Shown in pieces: positions 24,943 through 36,440 of a stretch of 64,000 nucleotides of DNA. The notes beneath the pieces were generated by a model. That model did not search any database. It saw nothing but the letters and a program-made list of their open reading frames with translations, and had not been told where the DNA came from. The position numbers were made by a program, and so were the translations under genes. Every line of letters begins with the position of its first letter. Position 1 is the stretch's first letter. Source of the DNA: Neodiprion pinetum (Eukaryota > Arthropoda > Insecta > Hymenoptera > Diprionidae); the NCBI RefSeq assembly GCF_021155775.2, contig NC_060238.1, positions 25,450,470 to 25,514,469 on the forward strand, read 5' to 3'.

Positions 24943-26782
24943 TCCAGTCGAGGGGCCAGTTCGCGAATTTAAAGAGGGCAATCAGATATTCAGATGATGT
25001 TTACCGAATCAGGAGACTTCTTGATTTTTTTTTTTTTTTTTTACATCGCTCCATCTCTCTCATTTCCTCTTCGGCTTCTCGTTCCCCGCGTGGAAGTTGA
25101 CGGCCTCTGCAAGTCGTCGTCGTCGTCTCTTCGCCTTTGCCCCGGCATTTTCCCCGGCCCTGATGTACACCCCTGCAACCTCTCTCACCAACTTGACAAT
25201 TCGGTTAGGAAGTTACCTGCCTCATCCCCGACTCTTTTACCCTCCTTGCTTCGGCAAAGCGACGCGGTACGGGGCTCCGCACGTACTTGTACACTGTATA
25301 GAAATGGAAAAATAAAGTACAACCCATCCGGAGACACTTATCGCGGTGATCAAATGCTACGCGGACCGATGTAGGGTTCGATAAATTATGCCAGCCGCTT
25401 CTGTGTCAGACCTAGGGATTTAACGACGTGAGTTATAATTCAAATTGCGTGCCGTTTTTCGTATTTTTGATGCTGAGCACACTTTTTATTCGTATCCTCG
25501 TTCCGGCTCGACTGATAATTAACGCCCTTTTTTTTATCGATCTCGATGTCACGGGGACGATATGTGAAATGTTTTCAGATGCTCTTCTTGCGAATGCTCG
25601 ATAATTCGAGGATCTTCAAATTCGGTTAGCCACAAGTTTTTGGGAAAAAGATTCCATCACATTTCTAGGTTTTCCAGGATCTGAAACCTAGTTTTCCCTG
25701 ACATTTTACCAGTTCCAATAAGTTACTAAGACCTGAATCGTTCAGATTATTTACTCTATTCCGTTGAAATTCAATTCGAATTGAAGAAAAATATTATGTA
25801 CAAAAAACTTAGTTTGAGCCGATTTATTTTCTCGACGGAAAACCGTGAAGTTGTTACCTCAAAAATGATTTGTAATTCCTATAATGGAAAGCGGATGTCT
25901 TATATTCTGTACTTGCAAAAAATGTTTGTACCACGTGCAACTCGATTTTAACCATTCTAAACGAGTATACCTACGTCTTTTTGTTCATTGTAAATTTAAT
26001 TGAAGGAAAAATTTGTAAATATTCTTAATTTTTTGAATCAATTGACACGAATTTATGAACACGATGTTTCGAAGACCTCTGCAATATTCACCATCACCAT
26101 TGCTAAAAACTATACTGTTTGGCCAAGTAAAAGCAGAAACCGCATGTAAAAAATGCTTCGAAGCAATACGCACAGCTTCGCATTAATCCAACAACATCCG
26201 AACATTGCAGCCGCAATGTAATTATTAGAAAATGAAGCAAATGAAATGAAATCTTGCCTCTGTGGAAGCGGAAGAGATACGGGATGGATAAAAAGCGGAA
26301 TAACACGGGTTAGGTGACTCCGTGTCGTCCTTCTCGCTAATATTTCTTTCATATCGGACGTTTTTCTCGTCCTCGACGTTCGGCCAACGCTTATAATATA
26401 CCAGGGGCAGCAGCCGGAGCAACAGAAACTAAGGCAAGGGTGCCGTCACGTCCCAGTTCCACGAACCCCGAGCAACAGCGTAAGGGATGTAAGGGGAGAA
26501 AAGAGGATAGGTGGCGAGGGGGTGAGGGGGGGCAGGCAGGCAGGTATAACAGAGACGCAATTAATCTGCGTACACGTTGAAGCCTCGTCGTCGGATTGTG
26601 GATGAAGAGTAGAAACGCAAGCGGGTAGGAGTCGTAATAACTCGCACGTGACGTCACGTCCGCCCTTTTATTATTAGCAAAAATTATCTTTTGATTAATC
26701 TCGGAAGCCCCGGAAGCGAGAGGCGGCGGACCGGCGTATAAGCAGAAATATTTAGAGACGCGGGAAGAATAACGTGGGGGGA

Positions 26783-26814
26783 TTTTTTTTTTTTTTTTTT
26801 TTGGGGGGGGGGGG
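26783..26814. repeat. T20 followed directly by G12
   Basis: Twenty T then twelve G form a sharp homopolymer junction. The lysine/proline run in the - strand open frame is a translation of it. Confidence 0.95.
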
Positions 26815-27379
26815 ATGAGGGATCCGAAACGTCGTCGTTGGACGGACGCATTAGGGCGGTTTGTCATGCCCCGTTACAAGTTATTAAGTTGCATTCTGGA
26901 CCGCGGAGTCGGTGGGGCCGGATGGGGGTCGACGACCCCCGCGATGGACGACACGACCGACTTATAAATATGATAATGCGGGGGCGGCAAGGGGCGGCGC
27001 CGGGTTCAACTTGATATTGGAAATCCGAGAATGCGAATTAAAGTGGCGGGGACGAGGAACGAACGTCGGCTGTGCTTGGTGGGCAGGACTTCCCCCGTTG
27101 CGGGGAAATAGCGGGGCGGAAAAATCTATGTAAACAGGGTATGCGGGCGAGACTCGGGATGGTTTCCCGAATAACGCGCTCCTTCTGGAGATTCGTTCCA
27201 TGCTCCTTTCGTCGTCGTTCAGGAAATCGAAAGGGGGTTGAATCCGAACCCCCGTTTCCTTTCACCAAACACCGAACTATTCGGTAAGGAGCGTTACGAT
27301 CGCACCTTGGTTCTATTTTTTTTTCTTCTTCTTTTTCCTTTTCCCCCTATGCTTCAGGAACGTGGAGGAGCGGGGTTCA

Positions 27380-27740
27380 AATTTCGAAAATTTTTTTACA
27401 GCGAAACTTGAAGCGAAGAAGTCGAATTTTGACGAAACGTCAAAAAGTTTCGAAAGTCCGAAGATGAGAAAATTATCAAATCTGAAACATCGAAATTCCG
27501 AATGATCCAAGATTTTCTGTTTTCCGTGAAATTTCATGATCTGTCTTTGTTACGTTCGGAATCCTGGTCATTCTGATTTTCGGTTCTTCTCATTTTTTAC
27601 ACCCAATAGTCGAGTAAGCTACGCTGCGGGAGTATATTTTAACTTTCGGAATTTTACTGTATCGAAACTCAAATTTTCGGAATCTTGGAAACTTTGTCGT
27701 TTCGTAAAAGCTTGACTTCCGTGTCTCGTTCCAGAAAATC
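27380..27740. repeat. Degenerate foldback repeat related to 52,110-52,340
   Basis: The left part (GAAGTCGAATTTTGACGAAACG, then AAAGTTTCGAAAGTCCGAA) is matched imperfectly by the reverse complement of 27,620-27,735 (GAAGTCAAGC..ACGAAACGACAAAGTTTCC). The right arm, read on the - strand, also matches 52,251-52,317: GAGTTTCGATA, AAAATTCCGA, TTAAAATATA, and GCAGCGTAGSTTA are shared. No coding frame. Boundaries are approximate. Confidence 0.6.
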
Positions 27741-28028
27741 ACACCACTCAGGCTCGGCAAGGTCTCGACTGTAATACGGGATTCGGGAGTTAACCAAGGT
27801 GTTAATTATATCAACCATTAGGGTGATTAACGCTTCCCTACATGCGCACAGTCTTAAAATTTACGAAGCATAATACGAATACAGTCGAATTCGAATGCCG
27901 GGCTTACACGTCAACTCGAAGACCCTGAGGCTACCTTCAAGGGTGGATTTAACCATTGTATCAGTTCCTCTGCTCGCTGGATTGCGTTTTAATTATCCCT
28001 GCGCTGCTCGCTGCGCGTATTCGCTACG

Positions 28029-28082
28029 TAGATATACATACATATACATATATATACATATATATATATATATGTGTGTGTA
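28029..28082. repeat. TA/CA-rich simple repeat
   Basis: Alternating TATACA and TATA units pass into TGTGTG. The tyrosine/isoleucine-rich open frames on both strands come from this. Similar TA/CA/TG tracts lie at 53773-53800, 55223-55244 and 62032-62095. Confidence 0.85.
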
Positions 28083-28516
28083 TATTTCCGGAATGCACAC
28101 GAGCCGTTCACCCTTTGCTCTGCGGCTCTTTGAGCCATTCAAACCCAGTCGGGTATCATTCCGAATTGATCGCCACATCAAAGAATTTTCGGAGAAAATA
28201 ATATCCCGGAGAGATGCAGCGCGTAACTTGCGATTCTACCTCCGAAATAACGACAATAACTAGCCACGATTCGGTCCATCGCTCCTTTTTTCTCACCCCT
28301 CGTTGAGGGCGCGTGCACTTTAGCCCTGCCGGTGGTGTTGCTGTTGCTGCCGCTGCTCACTAACCGAGATGTATGTAAAGCTTTGTATTTGTTCACCGCG
28401 GGAGTAATTTACAATTGACCGGAAGTACTCGCGGAACGGAAACGTCCAGGGCGCGGATGCTCGGCATTGTTGTTGGGAGTCGGCGAGAGGACGTCGCCAC
28501 ACATCTCCACCCACCC

Positions 28517-28520
<4 letters not shown>

Positions 28521-28550
<30 letters not shown>
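28521..28550. repeat. CT microsatellite (15 units)
   Basis: Pure CT tract. Further CT/GA tracts lie at 23933-23959, 61796-61834, 47703-47725, 48900-48925 and 59335-59365. Confidence 0.95.
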
Positions 28551-28553
<3 letters not shown>

Positions 28554-28889
28554 CTGAGAATCGCGGGGTGCCGTTAACGAGCGGAATTGAATAAATTCAG
28601 ATTCTTATTTCCCTGCACGAAAGCTCGAAACAGAATCGGGAAACGAGAGACGAATATTTCAGGGTGCGACAGGCGTAATGTGGATTCGAGAAAGACTCGA
28701 ATCGGGAAAATGAACGTTCAGAGACTTAGAACCAGTAACCGAATAAAGTTCACGCGACTTGATGACTTAACGTCGTGTGGTCGTTTGAACGCAGGCTAAC
28801 CCGAAAGTTTTGGCTCTTCTAATTTTTTTATGCAAAAGCGTTCCTCGAGGTCTCGTTATTGAGACAATTGTTTGTTTTTTTCAAAGTGG

Positions 28890-28917
28890 TTTTTTTTTTT
28901 TTTTTTTTTTTTTTTTT
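28890..28917. repeat. T homopolymer (28 bases)
   Basis: Uninterrupted T run inside the giant intron. No splice acceptor-exon-donor arrangement follows it. Confidence 0.95.
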
Positions 28918-31900
28918 CAACAGGATAACGAGCTGTTCTAACTTGCGCGCCAAATTTGGAATATTAGATTGTTCTTTTGTGAAGAGAATTTCTTTTCCTA
29001 CCAGAGAGTTGACGAGTTTTTTGATGGAAAATTAGTCTTATAGGATAGTGAAAAACAACGAATAAACGGCAGCGATAAGTAGAAAATTAAAAAAAAAAAG
29101 AAACTCGCTCTTTTATTAGAAGCGGTCAATAGTTCAGTAATGAATAATTTCTGACGGGTTATACTGTCGAATACATATTTTGTGCAAAGTTTGTTCAATT
29201 TCAACGAGCGGTAGCTCGTTTGTTTCGCAAAATTAATTTTACACCAATGACTTGACATGTATTTTAGATAACATAAACGTATCTTGAAACACAGTATCGG
29301 GTCATTACTTACGACCAGTATTAATTTCACGTAAATTGATGCTTCGGTCATTGACAAGATCAATGAAAATTCGAATCTCATTGTCACTTACGAACGATCG
29401 ATTGACGAACAAAACGAGTAACGACGACTTATTCACACTGCTAAAATTTTTTTTAACTTAAAAAATTATTTCTTTTCTCCATCGAAAAGGGCAAAACATT
29501 ACAAAGTCTGAAAGGTTGTTGACGAGCAATCTTTTTTTGCGTAAATCCTTTGATTTCCGCGCGCTCATTTAGTTTTCGTTTCGCGACTCTTCGCGAAACT
29601 CGACGAATCCTCAAATTTTTCTTCCCGTTTTTAGCGAACGAATCGATGCATTAAAATTTCTCTTTCACCCGTCACCCGGCTGTCATCTTAATTAGGTAGT
29701 TAATTTTCATAAGTATGGAACGCGGCTCTCTCGCCCGACGTTTATACGTGCAGCCGGCTTATTTTTGGTAAATTATCCCCTCGGGGCGTCGATTCTTCGT
29801 CAGTGTCCCGTGACGGCGTTAGAAACGAACAGCTGCAGCGACTATTTTCATTCTATTTTCATTCGCTCAAATTTGCCGGCCGAACACCGACCTCCCCGAC
29901 GTCGCGGGGCTATTTTCAGTTACACTTGTATGTACAGATATATACATATAGATTATAGGTAAAAAGGAGGAAGATTTGCTTTCATTAATTATTACCCCGA
30001 CGGAATATGAAGCGAATATGTTTTTTTTTTCCACTCTCCGAGTAACTCCGTTAATATAATAACAAAGGTTTTGCTTTGCTTGTTATTGTTTCCGGATATT
30101 CTCCTTCTTTTCACAGAATATTTTCATTCGATTTCCATTTCACACGCAGCCCGATCTGCATATTGCTATATGTATATTTGACGCCGATTCTATCCAACTA
30201 CGCTTCGTTGACTGTATATTTTGGGTAATACTGAGAGGCGGATTTTTGCCACCTGCGCGATATGGAGCGAAGGAACTTTTAACCAAAAAAATGACAAATT
30301 CAAAAAACATCGGCATTTCATACGATCGGGGTGCGTATTCGTTTAGGCCGAGGAAGAATATTCTGTATCATACACGTTCGTGCGTGTACAATATAAATCA
30401 GTACCTATGCATATCTATAGTGATAGCCACTGTCGCGTAAAATTAACCTTCTATAATTAAACGTATACGTCTGTACGTAGTAGCATGGTAAATTAAAACA
30501 ATAAATACCCACCGTCGAGCGTTTAGCGCCGGGCTGAAGGAAAAAACTAAAAAAGATACGAAAACCAAAAAGTATTTAAAAGTGATAGAAAAAAAATACA
30601 CACACACACGATTCGCCCTCTAGCGTAAATTTTCGTTTTTCTTTTACCCCTTCGCTGTTTGTTCGGTTGATTATTTGTTTCATTTTATTTTTATCTCGTC
30701 AGATTTTTTTTCCGTCGTTTTTTCAAGTTTTCTGGCAATTTCGACACTCGCATATCCTGAAATATTATCTGCACGGGTATTGGATCGGGAGAGAGAGAAG
30801 GAAAGAGAAAAAAAGGAGCGTATCAAAGGCACGCGAGAGATAAAGAGTCACGAATGGACGGATGAAAAGTCTGACCTAATAAATTCTCACTTAATACGCG
30901 GCATATTGGCTTCAGGAATGAAATGGTCGTGTAATTTGCATACCAAACACAGGGGAAGCTTTATTATATTTACAAATTAATCAACCTCCGGCGTGTAAAA
31001 CCTTGGAGCGGCGCGTTTGCAGGTGCGTGGATTTTGTGAGAAGGAAAAAATTATAATAATAAATTCCTTCCTTCAAAAACTGTATATCCGCCCACGGAGA
31101 GAGAGAGAAAAAAACAAAATCCAAAGGTTGCGTTGTATTCTCGAGGTTAAAAAATAACGCCAATGATTATCCGACGAAGCTTATTCTTGTACACATATAT
31201 ACCGTACATTATTGCTTTGTCATATTCGGAGAGAAAAATGGAGTCCGGAATTAATTTTTTCAAATGCGTGTACAATTACAAAGGGGACGACGAGGCAATT
31301 TTTTCAAATTGGCATTATTCAACGCACTGCGTACGCATGTGTGACGTATGTAATACACGTAACCGACTCATCGTACACATTACGACGTCGGTAGTTAACG
31401 CAGTTACACCGACGCGGTGCTGCACAGGATCGGATATTCAATTAAGTGGCAGTAAACGCTATTTGTTTTCGTTGCATAAATTAATCGTCAAACGGTTTAC
31501 CCAATAGCCATTTGTTTCGGGGTAGCTAGACGCGCGGAATAGAACGTCAAGTTGTTCGAAAAATAAATTTCCCCCTGTATGTGCGGGTTAACGTACTTTC
31601 ACTCCCGACTGAACTGTAACGTTGACTTTTTTGACATAAAAAGCGGGACGAAATTGGCACTTTGTTCCCTCTTAGCTTTTTACCCTCATCTGCGGGGAAG
31701 AAAGTATTCGAAGAGTGGAACTTTTCTCCCGAATTCGCGGGAAATATGAAATCATATCCACGGGAATAATCTTCGACTTTATTCCCTTGTTACGTAATGT
31801 AACATTTTAGTGAAACAAACGCCGATTTTTGCATCTGCGTTATGAAATCGGCTGAAAAAGTACCTACGATGATGGAAATTAACATAATTATCACACGCAT

Positions 31901-32472
31901 TACCAATCCACATATGCAGTAAAATGGTTCGTCAAAAAATGTATAAAAAAAATTTTTTCACTGCGAGTTTCTCATAAGACTGTTGTTTATATGATGCAAA
32001 AAAAAAAAAAATTCCCGCTCATTCGAGCCCGATCAGATGAAACTTAGAGATCCCGGCTTTAGAGTTTTCGTTTTTACATTGAAATAACATGTAAAAAAAA
32101 TGCTTAATTTAACGCACCGTCGATTTCGCTTGAAAATACAGACGAAAATGAATAATATCAACAGACGTTTTTCGTAGGCAAGGTTGTTTTGTATGGAAAA
32201 AAGAGATGAAATTTTTTAGTGAACCACTGTAATGTGCAGCGTATGAGAATTTTGGAACAGTTGACACGGTCCCTGCGGCCACAGAGAAAAGCACACACGC
32301 GTTATGTGCAAACTTGCAGTGTACCGGTGTTGATATAACTACCCAACTCGCAAATTCAATCGAACTGTTTGCAACGATTCGATGTGTACATATTTTTCAT
32401 TCCCAACGTGTGCGCATGATTATCGAAACATTTCATTAAACTAGTCAATTTAACAAATAGAGAGATAGAAAG

Positions 32473-32476
<4 letters not shown>

Positions 32477-32543
<67 letters not shown>

Positions 32544-32544
32544 G
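32477..32544. repeat. GA/AG microsatellite upstream of the candidate internal promoter
   Basis: This is a nearly pure AG tract with one GGG interruption near 32533. GA tracts are binding sites for GAGA-type factors at many insect promoters. Its position 70 bases upstream of the TATA box makes a regulatory role possible, though tracts like this occur elsewhere in the window. Confidence 0.9.
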
Positions 32545-32613
32545 GTAGAGAAAAGCAGAGAGAGAAGGAACCAAGTCGTTATTCCTGCGTATAACGCGAA
32601 TCGGAATTGCGAG

Positions 32614-32620
32614 TATAAAA
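32614..32620 (+). promoter_or_regulatory. TATA box (TATAAAA) upstream of the candidate alternative first exon
   Basis: GAGTATAAAATC contains a consensus TATA box. A TCAGAG, partly matching the arthropod initiator, follows with its A at 32651. That is 37 bases from the first T, slightly longer than the usual 30-31. The ATG at 32773 would leave a 5' UTR of about 120 bases. TATAAAA alone is expected several times by chance in 64 kb, so the weight comes from its position. Confidence 0.35.
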
Positions 32621-32772
32621 TCTTTTCACCCGACGTTGTTGAAGTAAATCAGAGAGAGAAAATATTCCCGTCAACTCTCGCCTTGGCACGTAAAGCATCG
32701 AATTCGCGTACTCTTTAAGGATCTCGCAATTATATTTGACTTTCTTTTTACCGAAATTCGAGAGACGAAGAA

Positions 32773-32830
32773 ATGGATTTACGTATCTACACATTATTTT
32801 TCTCTCTTCTCATGGTCATTCAAAATTCAG
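32773..32830 (+). CDS. Candidate alternative first coding exon of the DIP-type gene (second signal peptide)
   Basis: ATG at 32773 sits in GAAATGG context (G at -3, G at +4). It begins MDLRIYTLFFSLLMVIQNS: a short basic n-region, a hydrophobic core YTLFFSLLMVI, and a polar c-region. After 19 codons plus one base there is a good donor, CAG|GTAAAA. The one-base overhang (TCA G|GT) is the same phase as the exon ending at 20763. Splicing to 60428 would therefore give ...IQNS-A-PTSDPEF, with a plausible cleavage after NSA. Downstream of the donor the open frame degrades into low-complexity sequence, including a proline run from CCACCG repeats, which fits intron. A TATAAAA lies 153 bases upstream of the ATG. 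Signal-like sequence, in-phase donor and TATA box are seen directly; use as an alternative leader is inference. It could also be chance in a 40-kb intron. Confidence 0.42.
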
Positions 32831-34221
32831 GTAAAAAAAGAAAAAAAGAAAGAAACATAAGAAAACTTCCTTCGATACAAGAATCCTTGTACCTGGTCTT
32901 GACTTCGTCTGGCGATATTTTCACGGTTCACGGACACGATTTGGCGTTTTATAATTGTTACAATAATCAGGCTCACCCCTTAGCCAGCAGGGTAGGTACA
33001 CAACTGCGGCATTACGCGCCGGGAGCAGGCGACGGATTTCGATCCCGCAGGATCTGCACCGGCATCAGCATCGCCGTCATCCGCCCTGCAGCTACCTATT
33101 GTCGAAGCTTTGCCTTCAGCCCTTCGAAATCCGGTGATAATATGCCACCACCGCCACCGCCACCGCCTTTGTTGCACGGCGTAGGGTTTCATCCCTCCGC
33201 CCTTCCTTCATCCCTCTTCCCTTTCACCCACGTTGCGCGCATCTACGCACCTCTCTCTGTCGTCTGGATATAATTTCCGCATATCCTACCGCTGCGCAAA
33301 CACAAACGCGGTCCGTATATGTACATGTATACGCACACACGCAGGCACACGTGGTATAAAATCAAAATTAATACCCACTGCACCCGGACATTATAGATAC
33401 ACGACTGACACACCAAAGAAGGGGGTTTCATCGATTTTGGTTCCCTTGACGCCGCCGTGCCGACGACGCCTGTGTCGCTGATACTGCCGCAGCATCGCAA
33501 TTTCGGATATAATCACTAGGCGATTCTCCCTGCCTGTCGAATGATTTACTGGTCAACGGTGGTTTTCTTGACCTCGATGATCGAGTGCTCTTGGGAAAGA
33601 TTTCCTACCAACTACCTTAAGCTGAGAGAAATTTTTACTTCCGGTTACCGCTCAGTCCTTAACTATTTTTCATTTTTTACCACAATCGAAAAATATAGTT
33701 CTAGGTAGAAAATGAACATTAGTTTGCTACCTGTTACCGGAAAGTCTGGTATCCGTTACTATTCTTTCTCATTACGATCGCTGTTACTATATTTTCTTGT
33801 AACTGTTGCGAAAATTCAATGCTTGTGCAACGATAAATTGACGTTAAGGCCTCGTTTGACTAAAAAAGTAGAGTAAACCTCGGAAACTGATTTTGCGTTG
33901 CAATTACCAAAAAAGGATCGACGATAGCGCAAAATTGTTAAGCGTACCTCGTTTTTCGTAGTTTCAACAATATTCAAACAGTTTTTTTGACGATAGCTTT
34001 TATTAATGAATTTTTCTAGTTACTTTAACAAATGAAATTTTTCTCAGTGTAGGAGTAACCGTAGTTTTTCGAAATTTGCCCTAGTTATTTATTCTACCAC
34101 CATTTTTATACGTTGCTCAAAGAAGGGATATTCAGATGTGAAATATGATTTTTTATTAATATCTGAAGCCTATAAAAAAAAAAAAAAAATACTGCACAGC
34201 CGAGCTAAAATTTAAAAAAAA

Positions 34222-34434
34222 ATTCTCTGTCCCGGATTTTTCTCTTGAATTTTTATGTTTGAGAACGTAGCATTTACGAATAAAATCATGATCATATTAG
34301 AATCGCCCCCCCCCCCACAAAACTACAATAACATAAAAAATAGAACCAGCCTAATATACATCTAATATATGATTTTATTTGTAAATTCTTTGTTTTCAAA
34401 CACCAAAATTTACGAAAAAAATCAGGGCAACGAA
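34222..34434. repeat. Foldback (MITE-like) element, about 212 bases
   Basis: The left arm (34223-34300) contains TGTTTGAGAAC, GCATTTACGAATAAAATCAT and ATATTAG. The reverse complement of the right arm (34361-34433) contains TGTTTGAAAAC, GAATTTACAAATAAAATCAT and ATATTAG. Identity is roughly three quarters over 75 bases. A C-run sits in the loop at 34306-34316. No coding capacity. Confidence 0.75.
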
Positions 34435-36384
34435 AAAGATTTACATTTTTCAAAATACGTTCTCGGGGCGTGTATTTAAGAACTGTATCTTGATTTCAGA
34501 ATGACGTAGAATTTTCGAAATATGAGTATTGTTTTCTATCTCTCTTTTTTTTTAATGCATACATCGTTAAATTAATATCGCGATCTTCGACCCCGTTCGA
34601 AACGAGGGATTCGAAAAGGGTATGCAGCATGGCATCGAAGGACGGAATTTCGCCGCTCTCACCGAGCATCCAGTTTTAGTGCACCTTATAGGTATAGCAC
34701 TTCCGGTGACGTCGCTACCGCGTAGCGGCTGATCGCCTGCCAGGAGAATGTATAGGTGTGTATAGGAATGTATAGGCGACGCACGAAAACGTGGAGGATT
34801 TTAGCACAGGCCAAGACGAGTTTATGACGAGAAAACTATATCGAGGTATAATAAACCGCGCCTATATCCTCATTCCTGCAGAGGGCTTAACCGTCGTAGT
34901 TGAAATTGAAATGAAAACGATTCTTCACGTTTATGAGGTGATTCGACCAAACGGTCTTTTTATTTCCTCGTGTTTATGCAATTATACATGCGTACAAACA
35001 TATCATACATGCATACCAAAATGAAAATCAATTTTTTCTACCAGGAATTAAGGATTTAGTTGCTATACGTTCTCAAACAAAAGTCAGTCCCGTCGACAAT
35101 GTTGAATATTTTATGATAAGTTACAGGCAACAAAATCAGCCACAACAAAGACGATGAGAAAATTAAATTTCAAAAACAATAATGCCCATTAGTTATCAAT
35201 AAATTGTTTACACAAAACATTGCTTAAAAAATTTTTAAAGCATGTTGATTTTTCTAACTGGACATGAATTTTTTTTTTAATTTTCTCATTATTTTGAAAT
35301 TTCCGTTTTCGAAAATTTACTTTGTAAAGGCTGCATTTGCGAAACTATTCGTTCAGTGCCTCGGAAGCTTCTCGATTGTAATGTACAACGATTTTAGGAA
35401 AATGTATAAAAAAAACTTCACGATTTCTACTTCATTCTCGGAAATTTCAAAATAACCAGAATATTCTTAAAAAATTTCACGTGTATTCAGAAGAACCATA
35501 GAATTCTTTTTACATGGCAAAAAAACTTTTGATCATTATTATTAATCAAATTTAATTATCTCAAATCTCATTCCCACATCGTGCGGAAATTTTCACGCTT
35601 AATTGAGGTGAAGAAAAATGATGAAATTGTTGGGTAAAAATGACTGAAACATTTTGGGCATGTTTCGGACCAAGGTGATTCGCAAATCGAGCACGGATCG
35701 AGAAAAAACATGCGATCATACCAGCTCGATCCAGGTCTCGTGTATTTTCGCGGTGTTACACGCGTATGGATGGGTGACCATGGGTGTCGGAAAGGAAGTT
35801 AAGTTTCGGGGGGTAGGTTGTGAGGTAACGAAATCACTTCCGGTAAAAGCCATACAGCCTGGCAGGTACGCGTACAACTTCACGGAAGTTCGCCGTGAGA
35901 TAACCGGGGCAACCAACACCCGCGTTAATAATCACGCGGCCTGCGCCTCGTCTCTAATACAAAGAGGTCGACGAGGGTCCAGGACGAATCACCTCCCGGG
36001 TCTCATTGTCAGGGTACAACCTACGTGACTCTTTTTTCAAATTAACACCACTAACGATAGGATGACTAGGTTATACGCGCGGCGTACTCGCTGATTTCAG
36101 ACGTGATGAATTATCGCTGTTATCATCACCCGCAGTCCTCAAGTCCCGAATTGAATTCGACTCAACGATCACTCGACTATATTATACAGTCCTCGAAAAT
36201 TTACACTGCGAACTCGTAACGCTTTGAATCGTAGCGGTAAGCGTTCTTACCACCTGTTTTACATCCATTTTTTGGATATTTAATCCAATACGATGTACGA
36301 AAATTTCAAATTCGATCGAGCCCGGAGAAAAAAAACTTTGTCCCAGGATTTCTGAAATCAGATTTCGAAAATTCAGTACTCGAA

Positions 36385-36440
36385 TTATTTTAATCTGATT
36401 TCAGATTCGTAATCAGCGAGCCGAAAAGCCACAGAATACT
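36385..36440 (+). repeat. Single stray unit related to the 39,690-40,140 array
   Basis: TTTCAGATTCGTAATCAGCGAGCCGAAAAGCC closely follows the anchor of the array units 3.3 kb downstream. The anchor starts at 36403. This indicates a dispersed repeat rather than a purely local duplication. Confidence 0.6.

Noticed and set aside
32831..33273. Continuation of the open frame after the candidate leader exon
   Set aside because: After the GTAAAA donor the translation becomes lysine-rich and then a proline run from CCACCG repeats. It reads as intron.
33540..34100. Possible repeat with AAATTTTTCTCAGTG and ACCGTAGTTTTTCGAAATTTG words
   Set aside because: It resembles common insect dispersed repeats, but I could not find paired arms or a second copy in the window.
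35140..35310. Possible inverted repeat around GAGAAAATTAAA
   Set aside because: The pairing is short and AT-rich, not distinguishable from chance by eye.
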